In this document: positions 1-5,350 of the stretch, one piece after another
How positions within the stretch are numbered: position 1 is the stretch's first letter
Layout: each line of letters opens with the position of its first letter
Assembly: GCA_003520365.1 (NCBI GenBank)
Contig: DOUW01000531.1
Coordinates: 1-5,350 of the forward strand
Source of the DNA: Massilia sp.
Lineage (GTDB): Bacteria > Pseudomonadota > Gammaproteobacteria > Burkholderiales > Burkholderiaceae_D
DNA length: 5,350 bases
Direction of reading: 5' to 3'
Position numbers and translations under genes: made by a program
Notes under the pieces: generated by a model
The model's database searches: none
What the model was told of the DNA's origin: nothing
Seen by the model: the letters and a program-made list of their open reading frames with translations, nothing else

Positions 1-564
1 GCTGGCGGTGTCGAGCACTTCGTCGGGCGAATGCAGCGGGGGCAACGCGTCGGACAGCTTCAGCTCGAGCGCGGCGCGGCGCTCGGCGCGCCGGCGTTCG
101 GTGGTTTCGAGCGCGGTGCAGTACATGCCGGCCACGCGGCCGGCGCCGTCGTGCAGGGGCGCGTACGAGAAGGTGAAATAGGCCTGCTCGGGCTTGCCGC
201 CGCGCACCACGCCGATCAGCAAATCCTCGAAGTGCACCGACTTGCCCGACAGCGCGCGGTCGATGAAGGGCACCACCTGGGCCCAGGCATCGGTCCAGAC
301 GCGCTGCAGGGGTTCGCCCAGCGCCTGCGGATGGCGCTCGCCGAGGATGGGCACGTAGGCGTCGTTGTAGAGCATGCGCAGGTCCGGCCCCCAGCAGACG
401 AACATCGGCAGCGCCGAGTCGAGCGCCATCGCGACCGCGGTCGCCAGTTGCGGCGGCCAGTCGTCGGGGTGTCCAAGGGGAGAGTCACGCCAGTCGTGCG
501 CGCCGATCAGGGCGCGCAGACCGGCGGGGGCCGCATCAGGGCCGCCGCGCAGTATTCCGTGCAT
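1..564 (-). CDS. PAS-domain sensor protein, probably hybrid sensor histidine kinase (partial, C-terminus off window)
   Basis: The minus strand is open from an ATG at 564-562 to the window edge, giving 188 residues without a stop. Residues 24-40 (DWRDSPLG, then a WP pair) and 52-83 (LPMFVCWGPDLRMLYNDAY, then PILGERHP and LG) form the N-terminal PAS fold typical of many proteobacterial hybrid sensor kinases. Residues 129-137 (YFTFSYAPL) and 153-157 (ETTER) are the end of that PAS/PAC unit. Residues 160-187 look like the linker helix and first helix of a following GAF domain (LKLSDALPPLHSPDEVL). No signal peptide or membrane segment is visible, so a cytoplasmic sensor is likely. The kinase core would lie outside the window, so the histidine kinase call is inference; a cyclase or phosphatase output is possible. 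Its frame is the same as that of orn, whose stop lies upstream at 619-621. A weak GGGA about 10 nt before the ATG supports this start. Confidence 0.75.
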   Translation of the reverse strand, partial: MHGILRGGPDAAPAGLRALIGAHDWRDSPLGHPDDWPPQLATAVAMALDSALPMFVCWGPDLRMLYNDAYVPILGERHPQALGEPLQRVWTDAWAQVVPFIDRALSGKSVHFEDLLIGVVRGGKPEQAYFTFSYAPLHDGAGRVAGMYCTALETTERRRAERRAALELKLSDALPPLHSPDEVLDTAS

Positions 565-618
565 CTTGTCATTTTCCCACAAGGGCAGGATACACGTAGC
601 ACGGATGCGGGAGGGTGT

Positions 619-1224
619 TTACAGCTTGATGAAGTGCTCGCGGTAGTACTTCAGCTCTTCGATCGATTCGGTAATGTCGGCCAGCGCGGTGTGCTTCTGG
701 TGCTTCTTGAAACCGGAGGCCAGTTCGGGCTTCCAGCGGCGGCACAGCTCCTTGAGCGTCGAGACGTCGAGGTTACGGTAGTGGAAGAAGGCTTCCAGCT
801 TCGGCATGCCGCGCGCCATGAAGCGGCGGTCCTGGCAGATCGAGTTGCCGCACATCGGCGACTTGTTGGCCGGGACGTACTGCTTCAGGAAGGCGATCAG
901 CTGGGCTTCGGCATCGGCTTCGGTGACGGTCGAGGCCTTGACGCGGTCGATCAGGCCCGAGCGGCCATGGGTGCCCTTGTTCCAGTTGTCCATCTTGTCG
1001 AGGGTCGCGTCGGACTGGTGGATGGCGAACACGGGGCCTTCGGCGATCACGTTCAGTTCGGCATCGGTGACGACGACGGCGACCTCGATGATGCGGTCGT
1101 TGTCCGGATCAAGTCCGGTCATTTCCATGTCGACCCAGACCAGGTTGAACTCGTTGGGGCGCGCCGTGGCGCTCGTTGCGGTTGCCGGGTTTGCAGATAC
1201 GGCGGATTCGGTGGCTTGTGACAT
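619..1224 (-). CDS. orn: Oligoribonuclease (3'-to-5' exoribonuclease, DEDDh family)
   Basis: Orn degrades 2-5 nt RNA fragments to mononucleotides, finishing mRNA turnover and clearing pGpG from c-di-GMP breakdown. The 201-residue product shows all DEDDh exonuclease motifs: D32 and E34 in [12 protein letters not shown]132 in [10 protein letters not shown], and H178 and D183 in HKHTALADI. The C-terminus YYREHFIKL is also family-like. It is about 20 residues longer than E. coli Orn (181 aa) because of an Ala/Thr/Ser-rich N-terminus before the catalytic domain begins at about residue 25. I chose the ATG at 1224-1222 because GAGAG at 1233-1229 lies just upstream. The frame stays open to another ATG at 1281, but that would add 19 non-conserved residues and overlap the divergent gene. 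The next internal Met lies in the active site, so the start cannot be later. It diverges from the M48 protease gene and is followed after 54 bp by the PAS sensor gene. Confidence 0.96.
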   Translation of the reverse strand: MSQATESAVSANPATATSATARPNEFNLVWVDMEMTGLDPDNDRIIEVAVVVTDAELNVIAEGPVFAIHQSDATLDKMDNWNKGTHGRSGLIDRVKASTVTEADAEAQLIAFLKQYVPANKSPMCGNSICQDRRFMARGMPKLEAFFHYRNLDVSTLKELCRRWKPELASGFKKHQKHTALADITESIEELKYYREHFIKL

Positions 1225-1271
1225 AATTCTCTCTTTGCCTAAACAATCCTGCATTTTCTCACAGGCACAGA
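1225..1271. promoter_or_regulatory. Divergent intergenic region between orn and the M48 protease gene
   Basis: This 47-bp gap separates the start codons of two divergent genes, so promoters for both must lie in it or reach into the 5' ends of the genes. It is more AT-rich than the flanking coding DNA. On the minus strand it carries the orn ribosome binding site (GAGAG). On the plus strand a short CAGG about 6 nt before the ATG at 1272 may serve the protease gene. I see no convincing -35/-10 pair in either direction; the best plus-strand match (TTGTGA at 1216-1221, 18 bp, TAAACA at 1240-1245) is poor. The promoter role comes from gene orientation, not from a clear motif. Confidence 0.4.
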
Positions 1272-2549
1272 ATGTCTTCACTTGCGTTTTCGGTCTTGTT
1301 CGTCGTTTTCTTCGTGCTGACGCTCGGTCTGCGCTTCTGGCTGGCCAACCGCCAGATCCGCCACGTGCTGCGCAACCGCGGCGCGGTGCCCGCCGAATTC
1401 GCGCCGAAGATCGCGCTCGAGACGCACCAGAAGGCGGCCGACTACACCGTCGCCCGCACCCGCTTCGGCATCGCCGCCCTGCTCTGGGGCGGCCTGGTCC
1501 TGATCGGCTTCACCCTGCTGGGCGGGCTGCAGGCGATCTCGAACGCCCTGCTGCCGCTCGCCGGTCCGGGCATGCTACATCAGATCCTGCTGGTGGTCGC
1601 GTTCGCCGTCGTCTCCGGTGTGCTCGACCTGCCCTTCGACTACTACCGCCAGTTCGTGCTCGAGGAGCGCTTCGGCTTCAACAAGATGTCGCGCGGCCTG
1701 TGGCTGGCCGACATGGCCAAGGGCGCGCTGCTCGGCGCCGCGATCGGCCTGCCGCTGCTGTGGGTGATCCTCAAGCTGATGGAAACCACGGGTTCGCTCT
1801 GGTGGCTGTGGGCCTGGTGCGTCTGGAGCGGCTTCCAGCTCCTGATGATGGTGTTGTATCCGACCGTGATCGCGCCGCTGTTCAACAAGTTCACGCCGCT
1901 CGCCGACGACAGCCTGAAAGCACGCATCGAAGGCCTGATGGCGCGCGTCGGCTTCGCCTCGAAGGGCCTGTTCGTGATGGACGGCAGCCGCCGCAGCGCC
2001 CACGGCAACGCCTATTTCTCCGGCTTCGGCGCGGCCAAGCGCATCGTCTTCTTCGACACCCTGATCGAGCGCCTGGCGCCCCAGGAAATCGAGGCCGTGC
2101 TGGCGCACGAACTGGGCCACTTCAAGCTGCGCCACATCGTCAAGCGCATGGTCGTCATGTTCGCGCTGTCGCTGGCCTTCCTGGCGCTGCTCGGCTACCT
2201 CAAGGAGCAGAGCTGGTTCTACACGGGCCTGGGCGTGACGCCCCTGCTCGATGGCCCGAACGACGCCATGGCCCTGCTGCTGTTCGCGCTGGTGCTGCCG
2301 ATCTTCACGTTTGTGCTCGGCCCCCTGAACGCGATCACCTCGCGCAAGCACGAGTTCGAGGCCGACGCCTTTGCCGCAAAGCACAGCAGTGCGGACGACC
2401 TGGTCTCGGCCCTGGTCAAGATGTACGAAGATAACGCCTCGACCCTGACGCCGGATCCGCTGCACTCGGCCTTCTACGATTCGCATCCGCCGGCCTCGGT
2501 CCGAATTGCACACTTGAATGCGGCCCACCTGAACGCGGCGGCCGCATGA
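1272..2549 (+). CDS. M48 family (Ste24/CAAX protease 1-like) integral membrane zinc metalloprotease
   Basis: This 425-residue polytopic inner-membrane protein has the layout of the Ste24 branch of M48. A hydrophobic N-terminal segment (about 2-22) is followed by membrane spans near 66-89, 103-121, 151-170 and 176-196. The Ste24 signature [11 protein letters not shown] is at 128-138. The catalytic domain contains [11 protein letters not shown] and KRIVFFDTL, then the zinc site HELGH (H279, E280, H283). Two more spans lie near 291-309 and 330-352. The third zinc ligand is probably E361 in EFEAD (361-365), and SHPP near the C-terminus is also typical. Eukaryotic relatives process prenylated CAAX proteins. 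Bacteria lack that pathway, so the substrate is unknown and membrane-protein quality control is only a guess. HtpX is a shorter relative (about 290 aa), so I do not use that symbol. The gene overlaps the next one by 4 bp. Confidence 0.9.
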   Translation: MSSLAFSVLFVVFFVLTLGLRFWLANRQIRHVLRNRGAVPAEFAPKIALETHQKAADYTVARTRFGIAALLWGGLVLIGFTLLGGLQAISNALLPLAGPGMLHQILLVVAFAVVSGVLDLPFDYYRQFVLEERFGFNKMSRGLWLADMAKGALLGAAIGLPLLWVILKLMETTGSLWWLWAWCVWSGFQLLMMVLYPTVIAPLFNKFTPLADDSLKARIEGLMARVGFASKGLFVMDGSRRSAHGNAYFSGFGAAKRIVFFDTLIERLAPQEIEAVLAHELGHFKLRHIVKRMVVMFALSLAFLALLGYLKEQSWFYTGLGVTPLLDGPNDAMALLLFALVLPIFTFVLGPLNAITSRKHEFEADAFAAKHSSADDLVSALVKMYEDNASTLTPDPLHSAFYDSHPPASVRIAHLNAAHLNAAAA

Positions 2550-2875
2550 AGCTGGCCGACCAGCACTGCACCCACGGCGCGCCGGCGCTGGACGACGCGG
2601 CCCTGGCGGCGCAGCTTGCCGCCCTGCCCGGCTGGCGCCGGAACGATCATCGTCTCGAGCGCGAATACGCCTTCAAGGACTACCACGAGACCATCGCCTT
2701 CGTGAACGCCCTGGCGTCCATGATCCACCGCGAAGACCACCATCCCGAACTGCGCGTGCGCTACCGCCACTGCCTGGTCGCCTGGACCACCCACTCGGCC
2801 GGCAATGCCGTGTCGATGAACGACTTTATCTGCGCTGCGAAAGCCGACGCAATCTACGAGGAACGCAGCGCATGA
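2546..2875 (+). CDS. 4a-hydroxytetrahydrobiopterin dehydratase (pterin-4-alpha-carbinolamine dehydratase)
   Basis: This enzyme dehydrates 4a-hydroxytetrahydropterin, formed by aromatic amino acid hydroxylases, so that the pterin cofactor can be recycled. The 109-residue length is normal for the small single-domain family. The hallmark H-x3-H-H-P is at 61-67, followed by an aromatic residue (Y73), H83 and D93; H65, H66, H83 and D93 match the known active-site pattern. LPGW at 27-30 and the helix ending FVNALASMI are also typical. The start ATG overlaps the protease stop (ATGA, 2546-2549) with no Shine-Dalgarno before it, suggesting translational coupling. The stop in turn overlaps the rsgA start. 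No phenylalanine hydroxylase gene lies in the window, so its partner enzyme is elsewhere or it has another role. The symbol phhB is often used when phhA is adjacent; it is left blank here. Confidence 0.93.
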   Translation: MKLADQHCTHGAPALDDAALAAQLAALPGWRRNDHRLEREYAFKDYHETIAFVNALASMIHREDHHPELRVRYRHCLVAWTTHSAGNAVSMNDFICAAKADAIYEERSA

Positions 2876-3759
2876 GCATGAGCGGCACCATCATCGCGGC
2901 CCACGGCCGCCACTACCTGGCCGATGTCGAGGGCACGAAATACCAGTGCGTCACGCGCGGCAAGAAGACCAATGTGGCGGTGGGCGACGTCGTGCACCTG
3001 AAGCAGACCTCGAACGACCAGGCCGTGATCGAGGACATCGCCGACCGCACCACCCTGATCTACCGCTCCGACCAATATAAATCGAAACTGCTGGCGGCGA
3101 ACATCTCGCGCCTGTTCATCGTCGTCGCCACCGAGCCGAGCTTCGCCGACGACCTGGTCTCGCGCGCCCTGGTGGCCGCCGAGGCGGCCGGGATCGAGGC
3201 CCACCTGATCCTGAACAAGACCGACGTGAAGGAGCCGCTGCCGCGCGCGCGCGAACGCGCCGCCGTCTACGGTTCGCTCGGCTACCCGGTGCACGAGGTC
3301 TCGGCGAAAGCCGATCCGGAGCACGCCCTGTCCGTGCTGCAGCCGCTGCTGGCCGGCCAGCACTCGATCTTCATCGGCCAGTCGGGCATGGGCAAGTCCT
3401 CGCTCATCAACCTGCTCGTGCCGGACGCCGACATCGCCGTGCGCGAGATCTCCTCGGCGCTCGACACCGGCAAGCACACCACGACCTTCACGCGCCTGTA
3501 CTGGCTGCCGGGCGGGGCCGCGATCATCGATTCGCCGGGCTTCCAGGAATTCGGCCTGTACCACCTGACGGAAGGGATGCTGGAGCGGGCGTTCGTGGAG
3601 TTCAAGCCTTATCTCGGCGGCTGCAAGTACTACAACTGCCGCCACCTGGCCGAGCCGCAGTGCGCGGTGCTGGAGGCGGTAAAGGACGGGAAGATCGCGA
3701 AGATGCGCCACGAACTGTACGCGCAGCTGCTGCACGAGTCGTCGCAGACGCTTTATTGA
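2872..3759 (+). CDS. rsgA: Small ribosomal subunit biogenesis GTPase RsgA
   Basis: RsgA (YjeQ/YloQ) binds the 30S subunit and uses GTP hydrolysis during late maturation of the decoding centre. The 295-residue product shows the circularly permuted GTPase order. An OB-fold-like N-terminus (about 1-70) comes first, then G4 NKTD at 115-118, G1 GQSGMGKSS at 169-177, a Thr-rich G2 region (TTTFTR), and G3 DSPG at 220-223. The C-terminal zinc knuckle is complete: C251, C256, H258 and C264 (C-x4-C-x-H-x5-C). It is shorter than E. coli RsgA (about 350 aa) mainly at the N-terminus. Of the two nearby ATGs, 2872 is preferred over 2878: GAGGAA at 2858-2863 is 8 nt from the first, and that ATG overlaps the previous stop as ATGA. 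It is the last gene of the three-gene cluster. Confidence 0.96.
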   Translation: MSMSGTIIAAHGRHYLADVEGTKYQCVTRGKKTNVAVGDVVHLKQTSNDQAVIEDIADRTTLIYRSDQYKSKLLAANISRLFIVVATEPSFADDLVSRALVAAEAAGIEAHLILNKTDVKEPLPRARERAAVYGSLGYPVHEVSAKADPEHALSVLQPLLAGQHSIFIGQSGMGKSSLINLLVPDADIAVREISSALDTGKHTTTFTRLYWLPGGAAIIDSPGFQEFGLYHLTEGMLERAFVEFKPYLGGCKYYNCRHLAEPQCAVLEAVKDGKIAKMRHELYAQLLHESSQTLY

Positions 3760-3786
3760 TACGGAAAATACTGATGAGCAGGCATA

Positions 3787-3816
3787 TTTACGCGGTGAAT
3801 AATCGCAGCGAATAAT
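3787..3816 (+). promoter_or_regulatory. Possible upstream argF promoter with GAATAAT direct repeats
   Basis: TTTACG (3787-3792), an 18-bp spacer and AATAAT (3811-3816) resemble a sigma-70 promoter, with 4/6 and 5/6 matches to consensus. The -10 lies in the second of two GAATAAT copies (3797-3803 and 3810-3816), whose starts are 13 bp apart. The patch is AT-rich against a GC-rich background. It may be an alternative promoter, or the repeats may be a binding site. This is motif matching by eye only. Confidence 0.3.
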
Positions 3817-3857
3817 AGGCGCGCCGCCTGCTTTCCCTAGCGTCAAGCAAAAGCCCT

Positions 3858-3863
3858 TATAAT
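3858..3863 (+). promoter_or_regulatory. Putative argF promoter, -10 element TATAAT
   Basis: A perfect TATAAT lies 29 bp before the argF ATG, in the 133-bp gap after rsgA. No good -35 is present at 16-19 bp upstream; TTTCCC at 3832-3837 is 20 bp away and weak, and there is no extended TGn motif. The element sits inside an inverted repeat, CCCTT (3854-3858) and AAGGG (3866-3870), which could be an operator or chance. A start here would give a leader of roughly 20 nt. argF lacks a clear Shine-Dalgarno. Confidence 0.5.
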
Positions 3864-3892
3864 CGAAGGGATAACAGCCAAGCGAATACGAT

Positions 3893-4819
3893 ATGCCAGT
3901 CTCACGCCCTATCAAGCACTTCCTGCAATTCTCCGACTTCTCGCTCGACGAGTTCGAATACGTGATCGAGCGCGCGAAGGTCATCAAGCGCAAGTTCAAG
4001 GCCTACGAGGTCTACCACCCGCTGGTCGACCGCACCCTGGTGATGGTCTTCGAGAAGAGCTCGACCCGGACCCGCTTATCCTTTGAAGCGGGCATGCACC
4101 AGCTGGGCGGCGCCGCGATCTACCTGAACACGCGCGACAGCCAGCTCGGCCGCGGCGAGCCGGTCGAGGACGCGGGCCAGGTCATGTCGCGCATGTGCGA
4201 CATCATCATGGTGCGCACCTTTGGCCACGACATCATCGAGCGCTTCGCCGCCAACTCGCGCGTGCCGGTGATCAACGGCCTGACCAACGAACATCATCCC
4301 TGCCAGGTGCTGGCCGACGTCTTCACCTTCTACGAGCACCGCGGCCCGATCGCCGGCAAGACGGTGGCCTGGATCGGCGACGCCAACAACATGCTGTACT
4401 CCTGGCTGCAGGCGGCCGAGGTGTTCGGCTTCCACCTGAACATCTCGACCCCGAAGGGCTACGAGCTGGACCCGAGCCTGGTGTCCACGAAGCGCTACAC
4501 CCTGTTCGACAACCCCTCGGACGCCTGCGCAGGCGCGCACCTGGTCAGCACGGATGTGTGGACCAGCATGGGCTACGAGAAGGAAAACGCCGAGCGCATG
4601 AAGGCCTTCGACGGCTTCATCGTCGACGCCGCCAAGATGGCGCGCGCCACGCCCGACGCCCTGTTCATGCACTGCCTGCCGGCCCACCGCGGCGAGGAAG
4701 TCGCGGCCGAGGTGATCGACGGTCCGCAGTCGGTAGTCTGGGACGAAGCCGAAAACCGCCTGCATGTGCAGAAGGCCCTGATCGAGTACCTGCTGCTGGG
4801 CCGCATCGAAGACAAGTAA
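3893..4819 (+). CDS. argF: Ornithine carbamoyltransferase, anabolic
   Basis: ArgF joins carbamoyl phosphate to ornithine to make citrulline in cytoplasmic arginine synthesis. The 308-residue product has the usual family length and two-domain order. The carbamoyl phosphate loop SSTRTR is at 56-61, HPCQ at 135-138 starts the HPCQ-x-LAD signature, and the ornithine-side SMG is at 225-227 after D221. The HCLPAHRG signature is at 260-267, with C261 as the expected catalytic cysteine. The start at 3893 gives PIKHFLQFSDFS near the N-terminus, as in betaproteobacterial homologues, and no in-frame upstream alternative is evident. The ribosome binding site is weak. Adjacent argG performs the next pathway step, which favours the biosynthetic enzyme over a catabolic arcB product, although these families are hard to separate by motif alone. 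Confidence 0.95.
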   Translation: MPVSRPIKHFLQFSDFSLDEFEYVIERAKVIKRKFKAYEVYHPLVDRTLVMVFEKSSTRTRLSFEAGMHQLGGAAIYLNTRDSQLGRGEPVEDAGQVMSRMCDIIMVRTFGHDIIERFAANSRVPVINGLTNEHHPCQVLADVFTFYEHRGPIAGKTVAWIGDANNMLYSWLQAAEVFGFHLNISTPKGYELDPSLVSTKRYTLFDNPSDACAGAHLVSTDVWTSMGYEKENAERMKAFDGFIVDAAKMARATPDALFMHCLPAHRGEEVAAEVIDGPQSVVWDEAENRLHVQKALIEYLLLGRIEDK

Positions 4820-4825
4820 AAGCGG

Positions 4826-4831
4826 TAGAAT
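4826..4831 (+). promoter_or_regulatory. Candidate -10 element TAGAAT before the argG leader hairpin
   Basis: TAGAAT, a 5/6 match to TATAAT, begins 6 bp after the argF stop. Transcription from it would start near 4838, within the 5' arm of the large hairpin, and give an argG leader of about 190 nt. No convincing -35 is visible; the expected region lies in the last argF codons. The call rests on one hexamer and its position. Confidence 0.3.
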
Positions 4832-4833
4832 GA

Positions 4834-4871
4834 CGTTTTGTGCAGTGCGGAAGACCGCGCTGCACAAAACG
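4834..4871 (+). ncRNA. Strong 17-bp stem-loop in the argF-argG gap (possible leader RNA or small RNA element)
   Basis: The arm CGTTTTGTGCAG (4834-4845) is exactly complemented by CTGCACAAAACG (4860-4871). Inside it, one G-U pair (4846/4859) and GCGG/CCGC (4847-4850/4855-4858) extend the stem to 17 pairs around the loop AAGA (4851-4854). No T-run follows the stem directly; the nearest is T7 at 4902-4908, about 30 nt on. It is therefore not a standard intrinsic terminator on the plus strand, and the minus strand has no T-run after it either. It could protect the argF mRNA 3' end, fold in an argG leader, or be a small RNA domain. The structure is seen directly; its role and the RNA-gene label are inference. 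Confidence 0.4.
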
Positions 4872-4909
4872 GGCGTCTTACTTACGCGGCCTGTCACGAT
4901 ATTTTTTTA

Positions 4910-4982
4910 CCAACCCCACAATCATATGTTTGATCGTTGGTCCCACGCCCCGCTCGCACAGGGAGCGCCACTGCGGACCGGC
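4910..4982 (+). promoter_or_regulatory. argG upstream region with competing inverted repeats
   Basis: GTTGG (4936-4940) can pair with CCAAC at 4910-4914. Alternatively GTTGGTCC (4936-4943) can pair with GGACCGGC (4975-4982), including two G-U pairs. The second form encloses another small stem, CGCTC (4951-4955) with GAGCG (4963-4967). The two folds exclude each other, as seen in some regulatory leaders. Short stems of this kind are also common by chance in GC-rich DNA. Confidence 0.25.
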
Positions 4983-5028
4983 TGACCATTTAGTCCCCTC
5001 CTCACGTCACACCATTACTGGAACATCC

Positions 5029-5350
5029 ATGAGCGACATTAAAAAAGTAGTCCTCGCCTACTCCGGCGGCCTCGATACCTCGGTCATCCTGAAATGGCTG
5101 CAGGATAACTACAAGTGCGAAATCGTCACCTTTACCGCCGACCTCGGCCAGGGCGAAGAACTGGAGCCTGCGCGCGCCAAGGCGATCAAGTTCGGCATCA
5201 AGCCGGAAAACATCTACATCGACGACGTGCGCGAAGAGTTCGTGCGCGACTTCGTCTACCCGATGTTCCGCGCCAACACCGTGTACGAAGGCGAATACCT
5301 GCTCGGCACCTCGATTGCGCGTCCGCTGATCGCCAAGCGCCTGATCGAGA
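5029..5350 (+). CDS. argG: Argininosuccinate synthase (partial, C-terminus off window)
   Basis: ArgG condenses citrulline and aspartate with ATP to form argininosuccinate, the step after ArgF. The visible 107 codons begin [18 protein letters not shown]. The YSGGLDTS stretch at about residues 11-18 is the ATP pyrophosphatase loop of the family. [10 protein letters not shown] follows near 35-44, and [17 protein letters not shown] near 88-104 is a second hallmark that lines the substrate site. The frame is intact to the window edge. GGAA at 5020-5023 lies 5 nt before the ATG. Family members run to about 400-450 residues, so roughly a quarter is present. The 209-bp gap from argF suggests it may have its own promoter or leader in addition to any read-through. 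Confidence 0.96.
   Translation, partial: MSDIKKVVLAYSGGLDTSVILKWLQDNYKCEIVTFTADLGQGEELEPARAKAIKFGIKPENIYIDDVREEFVRDFVYPMFRANTVYEGEYLLGTSIARPLIAKRLIE

Larger units (their letters stand above)
4830..4985 (+). other. Small open reading frame of 51 codons in the argF-argG gap (doubtful)
   Basis: An ATG 10 nt after the argF stop opens a 51-residue frame beginning [15 protein letters not shown] and ending APLRTG. A second in-frame ATG at 4926 would give the 19-residue [19 protein letters not shown]. Neither start has a visible Shine-Dalgarno. Four Arg codons are scattered (residues 7, 20, 36, 49) rather than clustered, so it does not resemble a classical attenuation leader peptide. The frame spans the large hairpin, whose base pairing alone could explain the sequence. 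If transcription starts at the TAGAAT, the first ATG would not be in the RNA. Most likely it is a chance frame. Confidence 0.12.

Noticed and set aside
216..488. Minus-strand 90-codon frame overlapping the PAS sensor
   Set aside because: It is a different frame from the PAS-coding one and gives an Arg/Ser/Pro-rich product. The PAS frame is the longer open one and has clear PAS motifs.
576..585. CCC-ACAA-GGG inverted repeat between orn and the sensor gene
   Set aside because: A 3-bp stem with no T-run on the transcribed strand; expected by chance.
31..1221. Plus-strand open frame of 396 codons opposite the PAS sensor and orn
   Set aside because: It is antisense to two genes with clear family motifs. 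Its product is rich in Arg, Gly, His and Val with no recognisable domain, as expected of a GC-rich shadow frame.
806..2434. Plus-strand open frame of 542 codons spanning orn and the M48 gene
   Set aside because: It crosses orn on the opposite strand and the M48 protease in another frame. Its translation is Arg/Ala/Pro-rich low complexity with no motifs.
1575..2528. Minus-strand open frame of 317 codons inside the protease gene
   Set aside because: Antisense shadow of a well-supported gene; Gln/Glu/Arg/His-rich product without domain features.
2508..2546. Short repeated AHLNA pentapeptide at the protease C-terminus
   Set aside because: Only two copies with differing codons in a poorly conserved tail; it may be a small duplication but nothing more can be supported.
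3778..3834. Possible rsgA terminator: GCAGGC (3778-3783) and GCCTGC (3826-3831) followed by TTT
   Set aside because: The loop is 42 nt, the stem only 6 bp and the T-run only three bases, so it is too weak to call an intrinsic terminator.
2854..3999. Minus-strand open frame of 381 codons opposite rsgA
   Set aside because: It runs antisense through rsgA and into argF. RsgA has every GTPase motif and the zinc knuckle, while this frame has none.
4076..4897. Minus-strand open frame of 273 codons opposite argF
   Set aside because: Antisense shadow of argF; Val/Ala/Arg/His-rich product with no recognisable motif.

Overview
The window looks like chromosomal housekeeping DNA from a GC-rich betaproteobacterium, most likely Oxalobacteraceae (Massilia/Duganella/Janthinobacterium type). 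This is judged from protein character and gene order read by eye; no search was run. Coding is dense. Six genes have an identifiable family and a seventh, cut by the left edge, is a recognisable PAS-domain sensor. I see no insertion sequence, CRISPR array, tRNA or rRNA, and no sign of recent transfer.

Left part (minus strand, 1-1224): the N-terminal 188 codons of a PAS sensor protein, probably a hybrid histidine kinase, run off the left edge. 54 bp upstream of it lies orn, encoding oligoribonuclease. Both read leftward and may share a transcript. A 47-bp gap separates orn from the rightward genes, so it must hold or adjoin divergent promoters.

Middle part (plus strand, 1272-3759): three genes are joined by 4-bp ATGA overlaps. 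They are an integral-membrane M48 (Ste24-type) zinc metalloprotease, a 4a-hydroxytetrahydrobiopterin dehydratase, and the ribosome-assembly GTPase RsgA. The overlaps suggest one translationally coupled operon, although the three functions are not obviously related.

Right part (plus strand, 3893-5350): argF (ornithine carbamoyltransferase) and the first 107 codons of argG (argininosuccinate synthase) catalyse consecutive steps, ornithine to citrulline to argininosuccinate. A 133-bp gap with a perfect TATAAT precedes argF. The 209-bp gap between argF and argG is the least explained stretch. It holds a 17-bp hairpin with a 4-nt loop, a T7 tract, further inverted repeats that compete for one strand, and a weak 51-codon reading frame. 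It may be an argG leader RNA or a small RNA, and it is the best candidate here for something undescribed. No clearly new system was found.
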